From: an uncultured Bacteroides sp.
GTDB taxonomy: Bacteria; Bacteroidota; Bacteroidia; Bacteroidales; Bacteroidaceae
Reading direction: 5' to 3'
NCBI GenBank assembly: GCA_900755095.1
Contig: CAAEFE010000095.1
Location: 66,976-130,975, forward strand
Length of the DNA: 64,000 nucleotides
The notes beneath the pieces are model-generated. The model was given only the letters and a program-made list of their open reading frames with translations, had not been told where the DNA came from and searched no databases. The position numbers and the translations under genes are program-made. Below, in pieces: positions 48,101-56,004 of this stretch. Each line of letters begins with the position of its first letter. Within the stretch, counting starts at the first letter, position 1.

Positions 48101-48568
48101 GGTAATCGTACCATTGCCTTCTCCCTTAATCTGCACACTGGCACCAATCACTGGTTCTCCTTTATCATCTGCAACTATTCCCTGAATAGTGCGTGCACGT
48201 TGAGCAGTTTCTTCTTTTTTAAGCGGCTGTTTGCTGACAGCAATTGTATGATCGGTCCTATTGAAATAAAGCTTGGCCTGGGAAGTAATTTCTCCCAGAA
48301 TCTGTTTTAATGAAGCATTTTTAATGTCGAAAGAAACTCTCGGAGCCTTGTTCACCGTCTCCTGATCATAGAGAAACTTAAAATTAGTCTGTTTGCTGAT
48401 TTTATTGAAAACACTCTCTACCGGCTCGTTTTGCACACGAAGCGTAATATCATGCTCTTTCAATGTCTGAGCAGCAGCCGGAGCTATTAAAATGAAGGTG
48501 AATAGTAAAAAAGCTAAAAACGAACAGCTATTTTTACTTATCCCTTTACAAATAAGAAGATTATTCAT
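45125..48568 (-). CDS. SusC-like TonB-dependent transducer with STN domain
   Basis: An 1147-residue outer-membrane transporter. Signal peptide, then an STN signalling domain (residues about 40-115: VESVFNKISKQTNFKFLYDQ ... GEITSQAKLYFNRTDHTIAV), CarboxypepD-like domain (IQGIVADDKGEPVIGASVQI), plug (QALAGKMPGVQVTQPSGDPE, DASSAAIYGSRGSNGVIIIT) and barrel. The STN domain contacts a FecR anti-sigma factor, and such a gene lies just upstream, so this is a trans-envelope signalling transporter that induces its own operon on substrate binding. Confidence 0.95.
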   Translation of the reverse strand: MNNLLICKGISKNSCSFLAFLLFTFILIAPAAAQTLKEHDITLRVQNEPVESVFNKISKQTNFKFLYDQETVNKAPRVSFDIKNASLKQILGEITSQAKLYFNRTDHTIAVSKQPLKKEETAQRARTIQGIVADDKGEPVIGASVQIKGEGNGTITDIDGRYSLMNVPESATLTISYIGYKTVNISAKDKNTAKITLVEDSKMIDEVVVVGYGVQRKRDVSTSISSVKAEQIADVSASDFRQALAGKMPGVQVTQPSGDPEGSVSIRVRGISTVNAGSDPLYIIDGVPVERGFANLNNNDVESVEVLKDASSAAIYGSRGSNGVIIITTKQGQSEKMKVQYDGYYGIQSVSKKLSMMNAYQFAEFAKDGHDNAYLDANPGGSPDDPNGMRPNSWERIPTELFPYLNGDKGLTDTDWQDAIFRTAATTSHNVSISGRGKTVGYFISANYYDKEGIIINSDFKKYSMRMNLDGKYKRLKFGLNFSPSYSTSNRVDASGSNGIVQSALMMPPVWPVYNADGSYNYQGNGYWRIGNDYQHNAVLNPVAMANLQSDVVDRMAIVGKVFAELELYKGLTYNISFGGDYYGSHNDQYRSSELPLLGQKYYDVKSNPTAYSSSGFYFNWLVENKINYNTTIKDAHSINVVLVQSAQKETYKGDNVTATDFPNDYIQTISGGTVTKGASDKTQWTIASYLARMQYSYKGKYMASAAIRADGSSRFGKNNRWGYFPSASLAWRISGEDFFMKAKSLSFVDDLKLRASYGVTGNFQIGNYDHLSLMALDNYVLGTGNGQLVNGYKPSTIKNEDLSWEKNAMVNVGVDLQMFKGLLGLTVDYYNTNTSNMLLNVPVPHLTGYSTALMNIGKVNNRGWEVALTSQKNITKDFGYSFNANYATNTNEVKALGPGNAPIISTGSVDHAYYITKVGEPIGCYYLLVQDGIFSNEEELKKYPHFSNTQPGDFRFVDVDGDGVMDLDKDRTIVGNYMPDFTYGFGGKVWFKGFDLDFNFQGVYGNEILNLNRRYIDNLEGNTNGTTIALNRWKSPEDPGNGQVNRANRKSKGYNGRTSTWHLEDGSYLRLQNVTLGYTLPKNLTQRFFVEKLRVYVSGQNLWTSTNYSGYNPEVNARPSNSLSPGEDYGTYPLAKTFLFGLNITL

Positions 48569-48776
48569 AAATTTGTGCGTTTTAGTAATTGACTAAAGTT
48601 ATTAAAAACAAGCAATGCGCGATACGTTATTCATTTGGGTCGAAGCTTATGAATATCCGTCCGGATTGCGGATAGAGGCATTCCTTTGGAGTGCTTCTAT
48701 CATTTTGGGGAGGTTCATGAAGGAGCTGTTTTCATCTATTATTTTTTAAAAGGTTGAACATTATCTATTATTCATC
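48569..48776. other. Promoter/leader region between fecR and susC
   Basis: A 208-bp gap holding the presumed ECF-dependent promoter of the operon, which I could not pinpoint. A small hairpin, TATCCG/CGGATA (48654-48674), is present. No TAnnTTTG box seen, consistent with control by the ECF factor. Confidence 0.4.
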
Positions 48777-49766
48777 TCATTCTTTATAAAGAAGTACATT
48801 GATGCCCTCTTTCTTATATTTGATATCACCGCTGATAAATTCAATGGATTTAAGTACCGCTTCCAGACTCTTGTTATCATGTTCGCCGGTAATCAAGTTG
48901 TTGAAATCCTGACCGGGAGCAAAAGTAATCCGGCAATTATATACCCGTTCCAGTTCTTTTGCCACATCGCGGATAGGTGTACTGTAAAAGCGTAACCCAC
49001 CTTTCATCCAGACAGCCACTCCCCTATCCTCTGTTTTCTTACTATATTCTCCGGAAACAGTATTGATAAGCACCTGTTCTTTAGCAGTCAACCTCATCAT
49101 CGCTTCCGGCAAATCGACCTGCACCTTACCACTCTCCACACTCACAGACACTATTTCATCTGTTGAATAGGATTTTACATCAAACCGGGTACCTAACACC
49201 TGAACATCCAGTCGCTTCGTCCTCACAACAAATGGCATCTTTTCATTACGGGCAACACGGAAATACCCCTCTCCTTCAAGTTCCACTTCACGGAGATCTC
49301 CAACAAAACGATCCGGATAACGCACTTGCGAACAAGAGTTCAGAACCAAAAGAGTCCCGTCCGGCAAAGTCACTTGTCTTTTCTCACCAAAGGAAGTGGT
49401 AATTTCAGCCAGTGTGACCTGTTGTTCATTCATATACCGGAAAAAGTTGACACTCCCTATGATAATGGCTATTACAGCCGCTGTACTGACTGCCACTACA
49501 GAAGCCCGGCGGAACCATGTACGTTTTTTGTGTTCAATACGTTTCAGTAATTGGCGTGCCTCTCTCTTATATTTTTCCCGCTCCAAATCATTACCAGGTT
49601 GCAGGTTCCCGGATTCTTCCCAAACCTCTGCTGCCAGTTCGTCCAATATATCTTGGTTTTCTGAATCCTTAATACTTTGCAACAACTGTGAAGCATCATC
49701 CCGGGTATAAAGATCATCCAGGTAACGATGCAATTTATCTTTTTCTGTTTTAGTATCTTTCATCAT
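48777..49766 (-). CDS. FecR-family anti-sigma factor
   Basis: A 329-residue inner-membrane regulator. N-terminal cytoplasmic region, one membrane segment (VVAVSTAAVIAIIIGSVNFF, near residue 100) and a periplasmic FecR domain (TSFGEKRQVTLPDGTLLVLN, GEGYFRVARNEKMPFVVRTK, QVLGTRFDVKSY) ending in a STN-like/DUF4974 domain. It passes the substrate signal from the STN domain of the SusC-like transporter to the ECF sigma factor encoded 86 bp upstream. Confidence 0.93.
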   Translation of the reverse strand: MMKDTKTEKDKLHRYLDDLYTRDDASQLLQSIKDSENQDILDELAAEVWEESGNLQPGNDLEREKYKREARQLLKRIEHKKRTWFRRASVVAVSTAAVIAIIIGSVNFFRYMNEQQVTLAEITTSFGEKRQVTLPDGTLLVLNSCSQVRYPDRFVGDLREVELEGEGYFRVARNEKMPFVVRTKRLDVQVLGTRFDVKSYSTDEIVSVSVESGKVQVDLPEAMMRLTAKEQVLINTVSGEYSKKTEDRGVAVWMKGGLRFYSTPIRDVAKELERVYNCRITFAPGQDFNNLITGEHDNKSLEAVLKSIEFISGDIKYKKEGINVLLYKE

Positions 49767-49815
49767 ATATTCAATATAAGGATATTAATTTCCTTCCCTT
49801 TGTATAAGTAATACA

Positions 49816-49823
49816 CAAAAGTA
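49816..49823 (-). promoter_or_regulatory. Putative -7 box before fecR
   Basis: Minus-strand TACTTTTG between the sigma and fecR genes, 50 bp before the fecR start. It could let fecR be expressed apart from the sigma gene. No -33 match. Confidence 0.4.
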
Positions 49824-49852
49824 AGAAAGAGCTAGGGTGTGATTAACATTTA

Positions 49853-50455
49853 TTATAAATTCAAGCACAATAGAATCAAAAGTACATCGGCTGATGTACT
49901 TGAATATTTAGTCAAATAGGAACGAATCACTTTTAGAGAAAGAGAAATATGTTCTTGCACTGTATGAACTGAAACGCCCAATGCTTCGGCTATTTCTTTA
50001 TGAGACATCTGTAGTTCACGGCTCATTTTAAATACCTCACGCTGGCGGGGCGTTAATTGCTCCAATGCACGGGCAATAATCTCTTTCAAATCATTGAGCA
50101 GAATATGATTATTCGTTTCGTTCGCTGAATCGATCGCTTGAGAAAGAATCTGCTCTTTCAGCTGATCTTCATTAGCCATATCCCGCAACTGATTCAAAAT
50201 ACGATTACGCACAATAGTATAAAGATAGGAAGAAAAAGAGGCTTCGGGATTGATGAAACGACGGGTTTGCCAAACTACCGTAAACGCATCCTGAAATATA
50301 TCCTCCGCAAATTCATGCGACTTGACGAATTTCAGGGCGAAGTAGAGCAAACGATTCTTATAAGCGGCATAAAGTTCGCAAAAGGCCTCTTCATCTCCGT
50401 CTATCAGACGGAGAACCACTTCCCGTTCATCCATTAGAGTGTCTGTTGCGTACAT
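49853..50455 (-). CDS. RNA polymerase sigma factor, ECF family
   Basis: A 200-residue sigma-70 factor. Region 2: FALKFVKSHEFAEDIFQDAF then VVWQTRRFI; region 4: LEQLTPRQREVFKMSRELQM with the recognition helix SHKEIAEALGVSVHTVQEHI. It has the same arrangement as Bacteroides ECF factors paired with FecR and a SusC transducer. It probably drives the operon from 48568 to 37461, releasing from FecR when the transporter binds its ligand. Confidence 0.94.
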   Translation of the reverse strand: MYATDTLMDEREVVLRLIDGDEEAFCELYAAYKNRLLYFALKFVKSHEFAEDIFQDAFTVVWQTRRFINPEASFSSYLYTIVRNRILNQLRDMANEDQLKEQILSQAIDSANETNNHILLNDLKEIIARALEQLTPRQREVFKMSRELQMSHKEIAEALGVSVHTVQEHISLSLKVIRSYLTKYSSTSADVLLILLCLNL

Positions 50456-50475
50456 ACTTTCTTTATTTTTGGCTA

Positions 50476-50483
50476 CAAAGGTA
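50476..50483 (-). promoter_or_regulatory. Putative -7 box of the ECF sigma gene
   Basis: Minus-strand TACCTTTG, 20 bp before the start codon; a housekeeping-type box, so basal sigma expression would not need the ECF factor itself. Confidence 0.5.
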
Positions 50484-50650
50484 TTGTTATGATGTTACAA
50501 ACGTATGTATTTTTTCTGAAATAAAAAAATAAAGCTCCCTTCTTATTAAATCTCCCGTTAAGAACTTTATCTACCTTTCCATTGTTATTAGTAATAGTAA
50601 AGTGCAAATAAGACGCACACCAAAGTTCTATTAAAAAAGAAAGGAAGATT

Positions 50651-51355
50651 ATGAAAAAAGTAATCGACAGAGCTTCATCAAGAGGCTATTTCAATCACGG
50701 CTGGCTCAAGACCCATCACACATTCAGTTTTGCCAACTATTATAATCCGGAAAGAATTCATTTCGGAGCATTACGAGTGCTGAACGATGACAGTGTAGAC
50801 CCGTCTATGGGATTCGATACACATCCGCATAAAAATATGGAAGTGATTTCCATCCCCCTAAAAGGATACCTGAAACATGGTGACAGTGTACAAAACACTA
50901 AAACCATCACTCCAGGTGATATTCAGGTTATGAGTACAGGTAGTGGTATTTATCACAGTGAATACAATGGCAGTGATAAAGAACAACTGGAATTCCTGCA
51001 GATATGGGTATTTCCACGAGTTGAAAACACCAAACCGGAGTATAACAACTTCGATATTCGTCCGCTCCTGAAACCAAATGAACTGGCGCTAATCCTGTCT
51101 CCGAACGGGAAGACTCCAGCTTCTATCAAACAAGATGCATGGTTCTCTATGGGAAGTTTCGATACGGAAAAAACAATCGAATATAAGATGCATCAGGAAG
51201 GTAACGGGGTATATATCTTCGTACTTGAAGGAGAAATCACAGTGGCGGAAGAACGGCTGTCCAAACGTGATGGTATCGGTGTTTGGGATACAAAAGAATT
51301 CCCGATACATATATTAAAAGGAACCCAACTTCTATTAATAGAAGTACCCATGTAA
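50651..51355 (+). CDS. Pirin-family cupin protein
   Basis: A 234-residue bicupin. N-terminal cupin motif FDTHPHKNMEVISIPLKGYL gives the metal-binding His-x-His and Glu set, followed by VMSTGSGIYHSEYN (second His, Glu). Bacterial pirins can act as quercetinase-type dioxygenases or stress-related regulators; role here unknown. Preceded by a purine-rich AAGAAAGGAAG just before ATG. Divergent from the ECF sigma gene; its own promoter is not clear (TACCTTTC at 50572-50579 is a weak match). Confidence 0.9.
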   Translation: MKKVIDRASSRGYFNHGWLKTHHTFSFANYYNPERIHFGALRVLNDDSVDPSMGFDTHPHKNMEVISIPLKGYLKHGDSVQNTKTITPGDIQVMSTGSGIYHSEYNGSDKEQLEFLQIWVFPRVENTKPEYNNFDIRPLLKPNELALILSPNGKTPASIKQDAWFSMGSFDTEKTIEYKMHQEGNGVYIFVLEGEITVAEERLSKRDGIGVWDTKEFPIHILKGTQLLLIEVPM

Positions 51356-51385
51356 TTTTCGCTAAAATTTCAATTTATTCTATTC

Positions 51386-51422
51386 AAAAAGCGGCCTCTT
51401 CGAAAAGATGAGACCGCTTTTT
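51386..51422. terminator. Bidirectional terminator between pirin and DsbD-like genes
   Basis: A stem of nine pairs (51386-51394 with 51414-51422), extended by three more after one mismatch, with A5 and T6 runs. It separates the convergent pirin (+) and DsbD-like (-) genes. Confidence 0.85.
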
Positions 51423-51460
51423 TATTCATTGTCCAAGATTGGTCATTATCGGAGAAATCG

Positions 51461-53515
51461 TTATTTCCCTTTCTTATAATTCTCCAATCCGGTCTGTAAG
51501 AATTCAATATACTTAGGAATATCTTCGTTATAAGCATACGACTTATTCAACGGTTTACCCTGATTGTCCAGCAATACATAGAAAGGCTGGGCATTAGCTC
51601 CGAATTTCACACGTTGCAGATAGCTCCATTTATCGCCGACAGTACGCAAAGTACGTTCTGTACCGTTTTCGATAATCTTCACAGGTTCAGTCAACGGAGT
51701 TTTATTATCTACATAAAGTGTAATCAATACGTAGTCGTTATTAATCAAATCACTCACTTTCGGGTCAGTCCATACCGCTGCTTCCATCTTACGGCAGTTT
51801 ACGCAACCATATCCGGTAAAGTCGAGCATAACCGGTTTTCCGTTCAGACGGGCATATTCCATTCCTAAATCATAGTCATCGAATTTCGCGTGTACATCAT
51901 TCTTATGCAGATTGAAATCTTGCGTCTGCATAGGCGGAGCAAATGCAGATACGGCTTTCAATGGTGCTCCCCACAAACCGGGAACCATATATACGGCAAA
52001 TGCTAAAGAGATTAACGCCATAAAAAAGCGGGTTACTCCCACCTTATTATCATCGTCATCGTGCGGAAATTTGATCTTGCCCAACAGGTAGAATCCAAGC
52101 AAAGCAAAGATGACAATCCACAGAGCCAGGAATGTTTCGCGGTCAAGCAATCTCCAACCATAAGCCAAATCAGCAACTGACAAGAATTTAAGTGCAAATG
52201 CTAATTCGAGGAAACCCAGCGTAACCTTGATAACATTCATCCATCCGCCGGACTTTGGCATCGATTTCAGCCAAGACGGGAACAGGGCGAAGAGTGTAAA
52301 CGGCAATGCCAAAGCGATGGCAAATCCTAACATACCGATTGCCGGAGCAACTACGCTTCCTGTTGTAGATACCTGTACAAGCAGGAAGCCGATAATCGGA
52401 CCTGTACAAGAAAAAGATACCAATGAAAGCGTGAAAGCCATCAGGAAAATACTTAGCAATCCGGTCGTAGATTCAGCTTTGCTATCTACTGCATTTCCCC
52501 ACTTCGACGGCAGCCTGATTTCAAACGCTCCAAAGAATGAAGCAGCAAAAATCACCAGCATCAGGAAGAAGAGAATGTTGAAAATAGCATTGGTAGATAA
52601 AGCGTTTAATGCACTGGCTCCGAAAATCAAAGTAATAGCCAAGCCTAATGCCACATAAATCACTACGATAGATGCACCGTATGTCCACGCATCACGAATT
52701 CCTTTCTTTTTGTCTTTACTACGTTTTAAGAAGAAACTGACTGTCATCGGAATAATCGGCCATACACAAGGGGTGAACAATGCCAATAATCCACCCAGAA
52801 AACCAGTAATGAAAATATATATCCAGGACATATCTTCCTGACCATGTTCTTCTCCTAAAGCTTGTAAATCACTGATTACCGGTTTCCAAAGATCACCCGA
52901 TGCAACAGCAGGCTGAATATCCGTAGCAGCTTCGGTTGTAGTTGCAGGCACCAGTTCCATCATCGCAGAAGAATCTTTCGTAGCAGCAGGAACGGGTTCT
53001 TCTTTTTGCTTATCCACTACCTTTTGTTCCGGTTGCTCTGTTTTCGTTACAGCATTTCCGGCTTTTGCTACTCCGGAATACTTGAACGGCACCTGAGTAG
53101 GAGGCAGACAACTCTCGTCATCACAAGCTCCATATTCCAGATAACCTTCGATTGCGTAAGCTCCACCCGTGAATTTTACTTTCTGCACAAACTTTGCTGT
53201 ATTCTCGAAATAGCGTACCTTCATTTCGAACAATTTATCGAAAGTAGATACTTCTTTGCCTACAGGCTTCAGTTTGCCTACAAGCTCGACACCCGATTTA
53301 TTATCAACATTGAATGTTGCGGAAATAGGGCCGCCATCTCCCAGATCGGTAGAATAAACATGCCAACCTTTATCCATGGTAGCTGTAAACACCACCTCTG
53401 CCTCCGTATCGGAGAGAGCTGTCAGCTCTGTTTTAAACTTTACCGGATCTTTGATCTGCGCTTGCAATGCATATACAACAAAGCTTAAAAGCAGGAAAGA
53501 AATTATTTTTCTCAT
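51461..53515 (-). CDS. DsbD-like protein-disulfide reductase
   Basis: A 684-residue inner-membrane protein that carries electrons from cytosolic thioredoxin to the periplasm. N-terminal DsbD alpha-type domain with two Cys (YGACDDESCLPPTQVPF), a transmembrane DsbD/CcdA domain (FTPCVWPIIPMTVSFF and VSFSCTGPIIGFLL supply the two membrane Cys), and a C-terminal thioredoxin domain with GYGCVNCRK. A low-complexity linker rich in Glu/Ala (residues about 160-200) joins the first two. The exported thioredoxin at 7010-7474 could be a client. Single gene, ended by a terminator. Confidence 0.9.
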   Translation of the reverse strand: MRKIISFLLLSFVVYALQAQIKDPVKFKTELTALSDTEAEVVFTATMDKGWHVYSTDLGDGGPISATFNVDNKSGVELVGKLKPVGKEVSTFDKLFEMKVRYFENTAKFVQKVKFTGGAYAIEGYLEYGACDDESCLPPTQVPFKYSGVAKAGNAVTKTEQPEQKVVDKQKEEPVPAATKDSSAMMELVPATTTEAATDIQPAVASGDLWKPVISDLQALGEEHGQEDMSWIYIFITGFLGGLLALFTPCVWPIIPMTVSFFLKRSKDKKKGIRDAWTYGASIVVIYVALGLAITLIFGASALNALSTNAIFNILFFLMLVIFAASFFGAFEIRLPSKWGNAVDSKAESTTGLLSIFLMAFTLSLVSFSCTGPIIGFLLVQVSTTGSVVAPAIGMLGFAIALALPFTLFALFPSWLKSMPKSGGWMNVIKVTLGFLELAFALKFLSVADLAYGWRLLDRETFLALWIVIFALLGFYLLGKIKFPHDDDDNKVGVTRFFMALISLAFAVYMVPGLWGAPLKAVSAFAPPMQTQDFNLHKNDVHAKFDDYDLGMEYARLNGKPVMLDFTGYGCVNCRKMEAAVWTDPKVSDLINNDYVLITLYVDNKTPLTEPVKIIENGTERTLRTVGDKWSYLQRVKFGANAQPFYVLLDNQGKPLNKSYAYNEDIPKYIEFLQTGLENYKKGK

Positions 53516-53530
53516 CTTTATTTTTGGGGT

Positions 53531-53830
53531 TTATAATTCATAGTCTACGCACGCACGGCTCTCCTTCGTTTCAGCCAGAATCTTTCCGGCAGCTACGTGG
53601 TCGGGATGTGTTGCGTAGAATTTAACATCTTCTAGTGTATCAAACTCACTGTAAAGCGCAATATTCCATGTTTCACCAGGATTCATATTCAATCCGACCT
53701 CCACTTTGCGAATTACAGAAATTTTAGCAGGAAGAGCTTCTATCGCTTCCTTGAATTTAGTCATGACTTCCAGTTTCTCTTCAGCAGGAACTTCGTCTTT
53801 TAACTTAAATAATACAATGTGTTTTACCAT
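53531..53830 (-). CDS. Dabb-family (stress-responsive A/B barrel) protein
   Basis: A 99-residue ferredoxin-like dimeric alpha+beta barrel protein. The N-terminal VKHIVLFKLKDEVP and the C-terminal FYATHPDHVAAGKILAETK are family hallmarks. Function unknown. It lies 15 bp upstream of the DsbD-like gene on the same strand, so it may be the first gene of that operon. Candidate -7 boxes (TATTTTTG at 53900-53907, TATATTTG at 53920-53927, minus strand) lie within the udk leader. Confidence 0.83.
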   Translation of the reverse strand: MVKHIVLFKLKDEVPAEEKLEVMTKFKEAIEALPAKISVIRKVEVGLNMNPGETWNIALYSEFDTLEDVKFYATHPDHVAAGKILAETKESRACVDYEL

Positions 53831-53833
53831 TAC

Positions 53834-53865
53834 GTTGTTATTTTAATGAATTGTTTCTATATTTG
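53834..53865 (+). promoter_or_regulatory. Promoter of udk
   Basis: GTTG (53834-53837), a 20-bp spacer and TATATTTG (53858-53865). The predicted start near 53872 lies well after the first ATG of the long open frame (53846), which supports the shorter udk start at 53939. Confidence 0.6.
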
Positions 53866-53938
53866 TCTTGTTAATGCGTTTACCACATTAATAGTAATGC
53901 AAAAATACTCTATTTGGTTCAAATATACATTTAAAGAG

Positions 53939-54550
53939 ATGTTAATTATAGGAATAGCAGGCGGAACGGGCTCCGGAAAGACCACCGTCGTACGGAAAAT
54001 TATAGAAAGCCTCCCCGCAGGAGAAGTAGTACTCTTACCACAGGATTCATACTACAAAGACAGTAGTCATGTCCCGGTTGAAGAACGCCAGAATATCAAT
54101 TTTGACCATCCGGATGCTTTTGAATGGAGTCTGCTATCCAAGCATGTCATGACGCTGAAAGAAGGGAAGAGTATCGAACAGCCCACCTATTCTTATCTCA
54201 CATGCACGCGCCAGCCCGAAACCATTCATATCGAACCTCGTGAGGTGATTATCATTGAAGGAATCCTTGCCTTATGTGATAAAAAGCTGCGCAATATGAT
54301 GGACCTCAAAATATTTGTTGATGCCGATCCCGACGAACGCCTGATTCGTGTCATTCAGAGAGATGTCATTGAGCGCGGACGTACTGCCGAAGCTGTAATG
54401 GAACGTTATACACGGGTTTTAAAACCTATGCACCTGCAATTTATCGAACCTTGCAAACGATATGCCGACCTTATTGTACCGGAAGGAGGCAGTAATAGGG
54501 TAGCTATTGATATACTGACTATGTACATCAAGAAGCACCTTAAGAATTAA
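53939..54550 (+). CDS. udk: Uridine kinase
   Basis: A 203-residue pyrimidine-salvage enzyme phosphorylating uridine and cytidine. Walker A GGTGSGKT lies at residues 8-15, as is usual for Udk, and LLPQDSYYKD, NFDHPDAFEW and VIIIEGILAL follow. The open frame extends upstream for 40 more codons, but that part starts inside the promoter and has no similarity to Udk, so I take ATG 53939, preceded by AAAGAG. A purely A/T spacer of 24 bp leads to the next gene. Confidence 0.95.
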   Translation: MLIIGIAGGTGSGKTTVVRKIIESLPAGEVVLLPQDSYYKDSSHVPVEERQNINFDHPDAFEWSLLSKHVMTLKEGKSIEQPTYSYLTCTRQPETIHIEPREVIIIEGILALCDKKLRNMMDLKIFVDADPDERLIRVIQRDVIERGRTAEAVMERYTRVLKPMHLQFIEPCKRYADLIVPEGGSNRVAIDILTMYIKKHLKN

Positions 54551-54574
54551 AAATTGAAAATTAAAAATTAAGAA

Positions 54575-55966
54575 ATGAATGTCAAGACACTGAGTATTCC
54601 TTTATTTCTTATTCTATTTTGTTGTATGCTCGGATGCCGGAATAAGCATCATAACAAGATGGATGAGACAGCGCGTGATCTTCCACAAATAAAAGATAGT
54701 GGCGAACTCGTTGTATTGACATTATATAGCTCTACTTCCTATTTCATTTACCGGGGACAAGAAATGGGGTTCCAATATGAACTTAGTGAACAGTTTGCCA
54801 AAAGCCTGGGACTAAAACTTAGGATTGAAGTAGCCAACAGCGTCGACGAAATGATCCAAAAATTATTGGCAGGTGAAGGAGACATGATTGCCTATAATCT
54901 GCCAATCACCAAAGAGTGGAAAGACAGTCTTCTTTATTGTGGCGAAGATGTAATTACTCACCAGGTAATTGTTCAGCAAGGAAGAGGAAAACAGAAGCCG
55001 TTGAAAGATGTAACCGAACTGGTCGGAAAAGATATATACGTAAAACCAGGGAAATATTATGACCGCCTCGTCAATCTGAATAGTGAATTAGGAGGAGGTA
55101 TCCGGATTCATGAAGTCACCAATGACAGTATCACTATTGAGGACTTGATTACGCAAGTAGCGCAAGGAAAAATTCTGTATACGGTGGCCGACAATGATTT
55201 AGCCAGACTTAATAAGACCTATTATCCCAATTTAAATATCGGCCTGTCCATCAGTTTCGATCAACGTTCTTCGTGGGCGGTACGAAAAGACAGCCCCGAG
55301 CTGGCAGCCGCCGCTACCCAATGGCATCAGGAAAACATGACTTCTCCTGCTTACACAGCCAGTATGAAACGTTATTTTGAGAATAGTAAAATGATGCCGC
55401 ACTCTCCTATCCTCTCCTTAAAAGAAGGAAAGATATCTCATTATGACCATTTATTCAAAAAGTATTCCAAAGACATCGGTTGGGACTGGCGTATGCTTGC
55501 ATCATTAGCGTATACAGAATCCAATTTTGACACTACCGCTGTATCTTGGGCAGGTGCCAAAGGACTCATGCAGTTAATGCCTGCCACAGCACGTGCAATG
55601 GGAGTACCTCCCGGCAAAGAGCAGAATCCGGAGGAAAGTGTGAAAGCGGCTATCAAATATATTACTGCCACCGACCGGAGTTTCAGCATGATTCCCGATA
55701 AGCAGGAACGGCTCAATTTTATCCTGGCATCTTACAATGCCGGTTTGGGACATATATATGACGCAATGGCACTAGCCGAAAAATACGGGAAAAACAAATT
55801 AGTATGGAAAGATAATGTAGAAAACTTCATCTTGCTTAAAAGCAATCAAGAATACTTCAACGATCCTGTCTGCAAAAACGGATATTTCCGTGGCATCGAG
55901 ACTTACAATTTCGTTCGAGATATTATGTCGCGCTACGAATCCTACAAAAAGAAAATAAAAGCATGA
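54575..55966 (+). CDS. MltF-like lytic transglycosylase lipoprotein
   Basis: A 463-residue lipoprotein (lipobox MLGCRN). The N-terminal half (residues about 40-270) is a solute-binding-protein-3-type module (LVVLTLYSSTSYFIYRGQEM, GFQYELSEQFAKSLGLKLRI). The C-terminal half is a lysozyme-like SLT domain: ASLAYTESNFDTTAVSWAGA then GLMQLMPATARAMG, with Glu of TESNFD as catalytic acid, and the ASYNAG motif. It cuts peptidoglycan with anhydro product formation, and the periplasmic-binding part may sense muropeptides. Probably co-transcribed with udk. The intergenic spacer is the A/T repeat type also seen at 5142-5207. Confidence 0.9.
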   Translation: MNVKTLSIPLFLILFCCMLGCRNKHHNKMDETARDLPQIKDSGELVVLTLYSSTSYFIYRGQEMGFQYELSEQFAKSLGLKLRIEVANSVDEMIQKLLAGEGDMIAYNLPITKEWKDSLLYCGEDVITHQVIVQQGRGKQKPLKDVTELVGKDIYVKPGKYYDRLVNLNSELGGGIRIHEVTNDSITIEDLITQVAQGKILYTVADNDLARLNKTYYPNLNIGLSISFDQRSSWAVRKDSPELAAAATQWHQENMTSPAYTASMKRYFENSKMMPHSPILSLKEGKISHYDHLFKKYSKDIGWDWRMLASLAYTESNFDTTAVSWAGAKGLMQLMPATARAMGVPPGKEQNPEESVKAAIKYITATDRSFSMIPDKQERLNFILASYNAGLGHIYDAMALAEKYGKNKLVWKDNVENFILLKSNQEYFNDPVCKNGYFRGIETYNFVRDIMSRYESYKKKIKA

Positions 55967-55977
55967 GATAAAGTATT

Positions 55978-56004
55978 AAGTATTAGGTGTAATACCTAAT
56001 ACTT
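55978..56004. terminator. Bidirectional terminator between MltF-like and symporter genes
   Basis: An 11-bp perfect stem (55978-55988 with 55994-56004) and a 5-nt loop; the right arm overlaps the last bases of the symporter stop codon. Confidence 0.75.

Noticed and set aside
53819..53938. N-terminal extension of udk
   Set aside because: It includes the predicted promoter and lacks similarity to Udk; the Walker A loop is at residue 8 from the chosen ATG.
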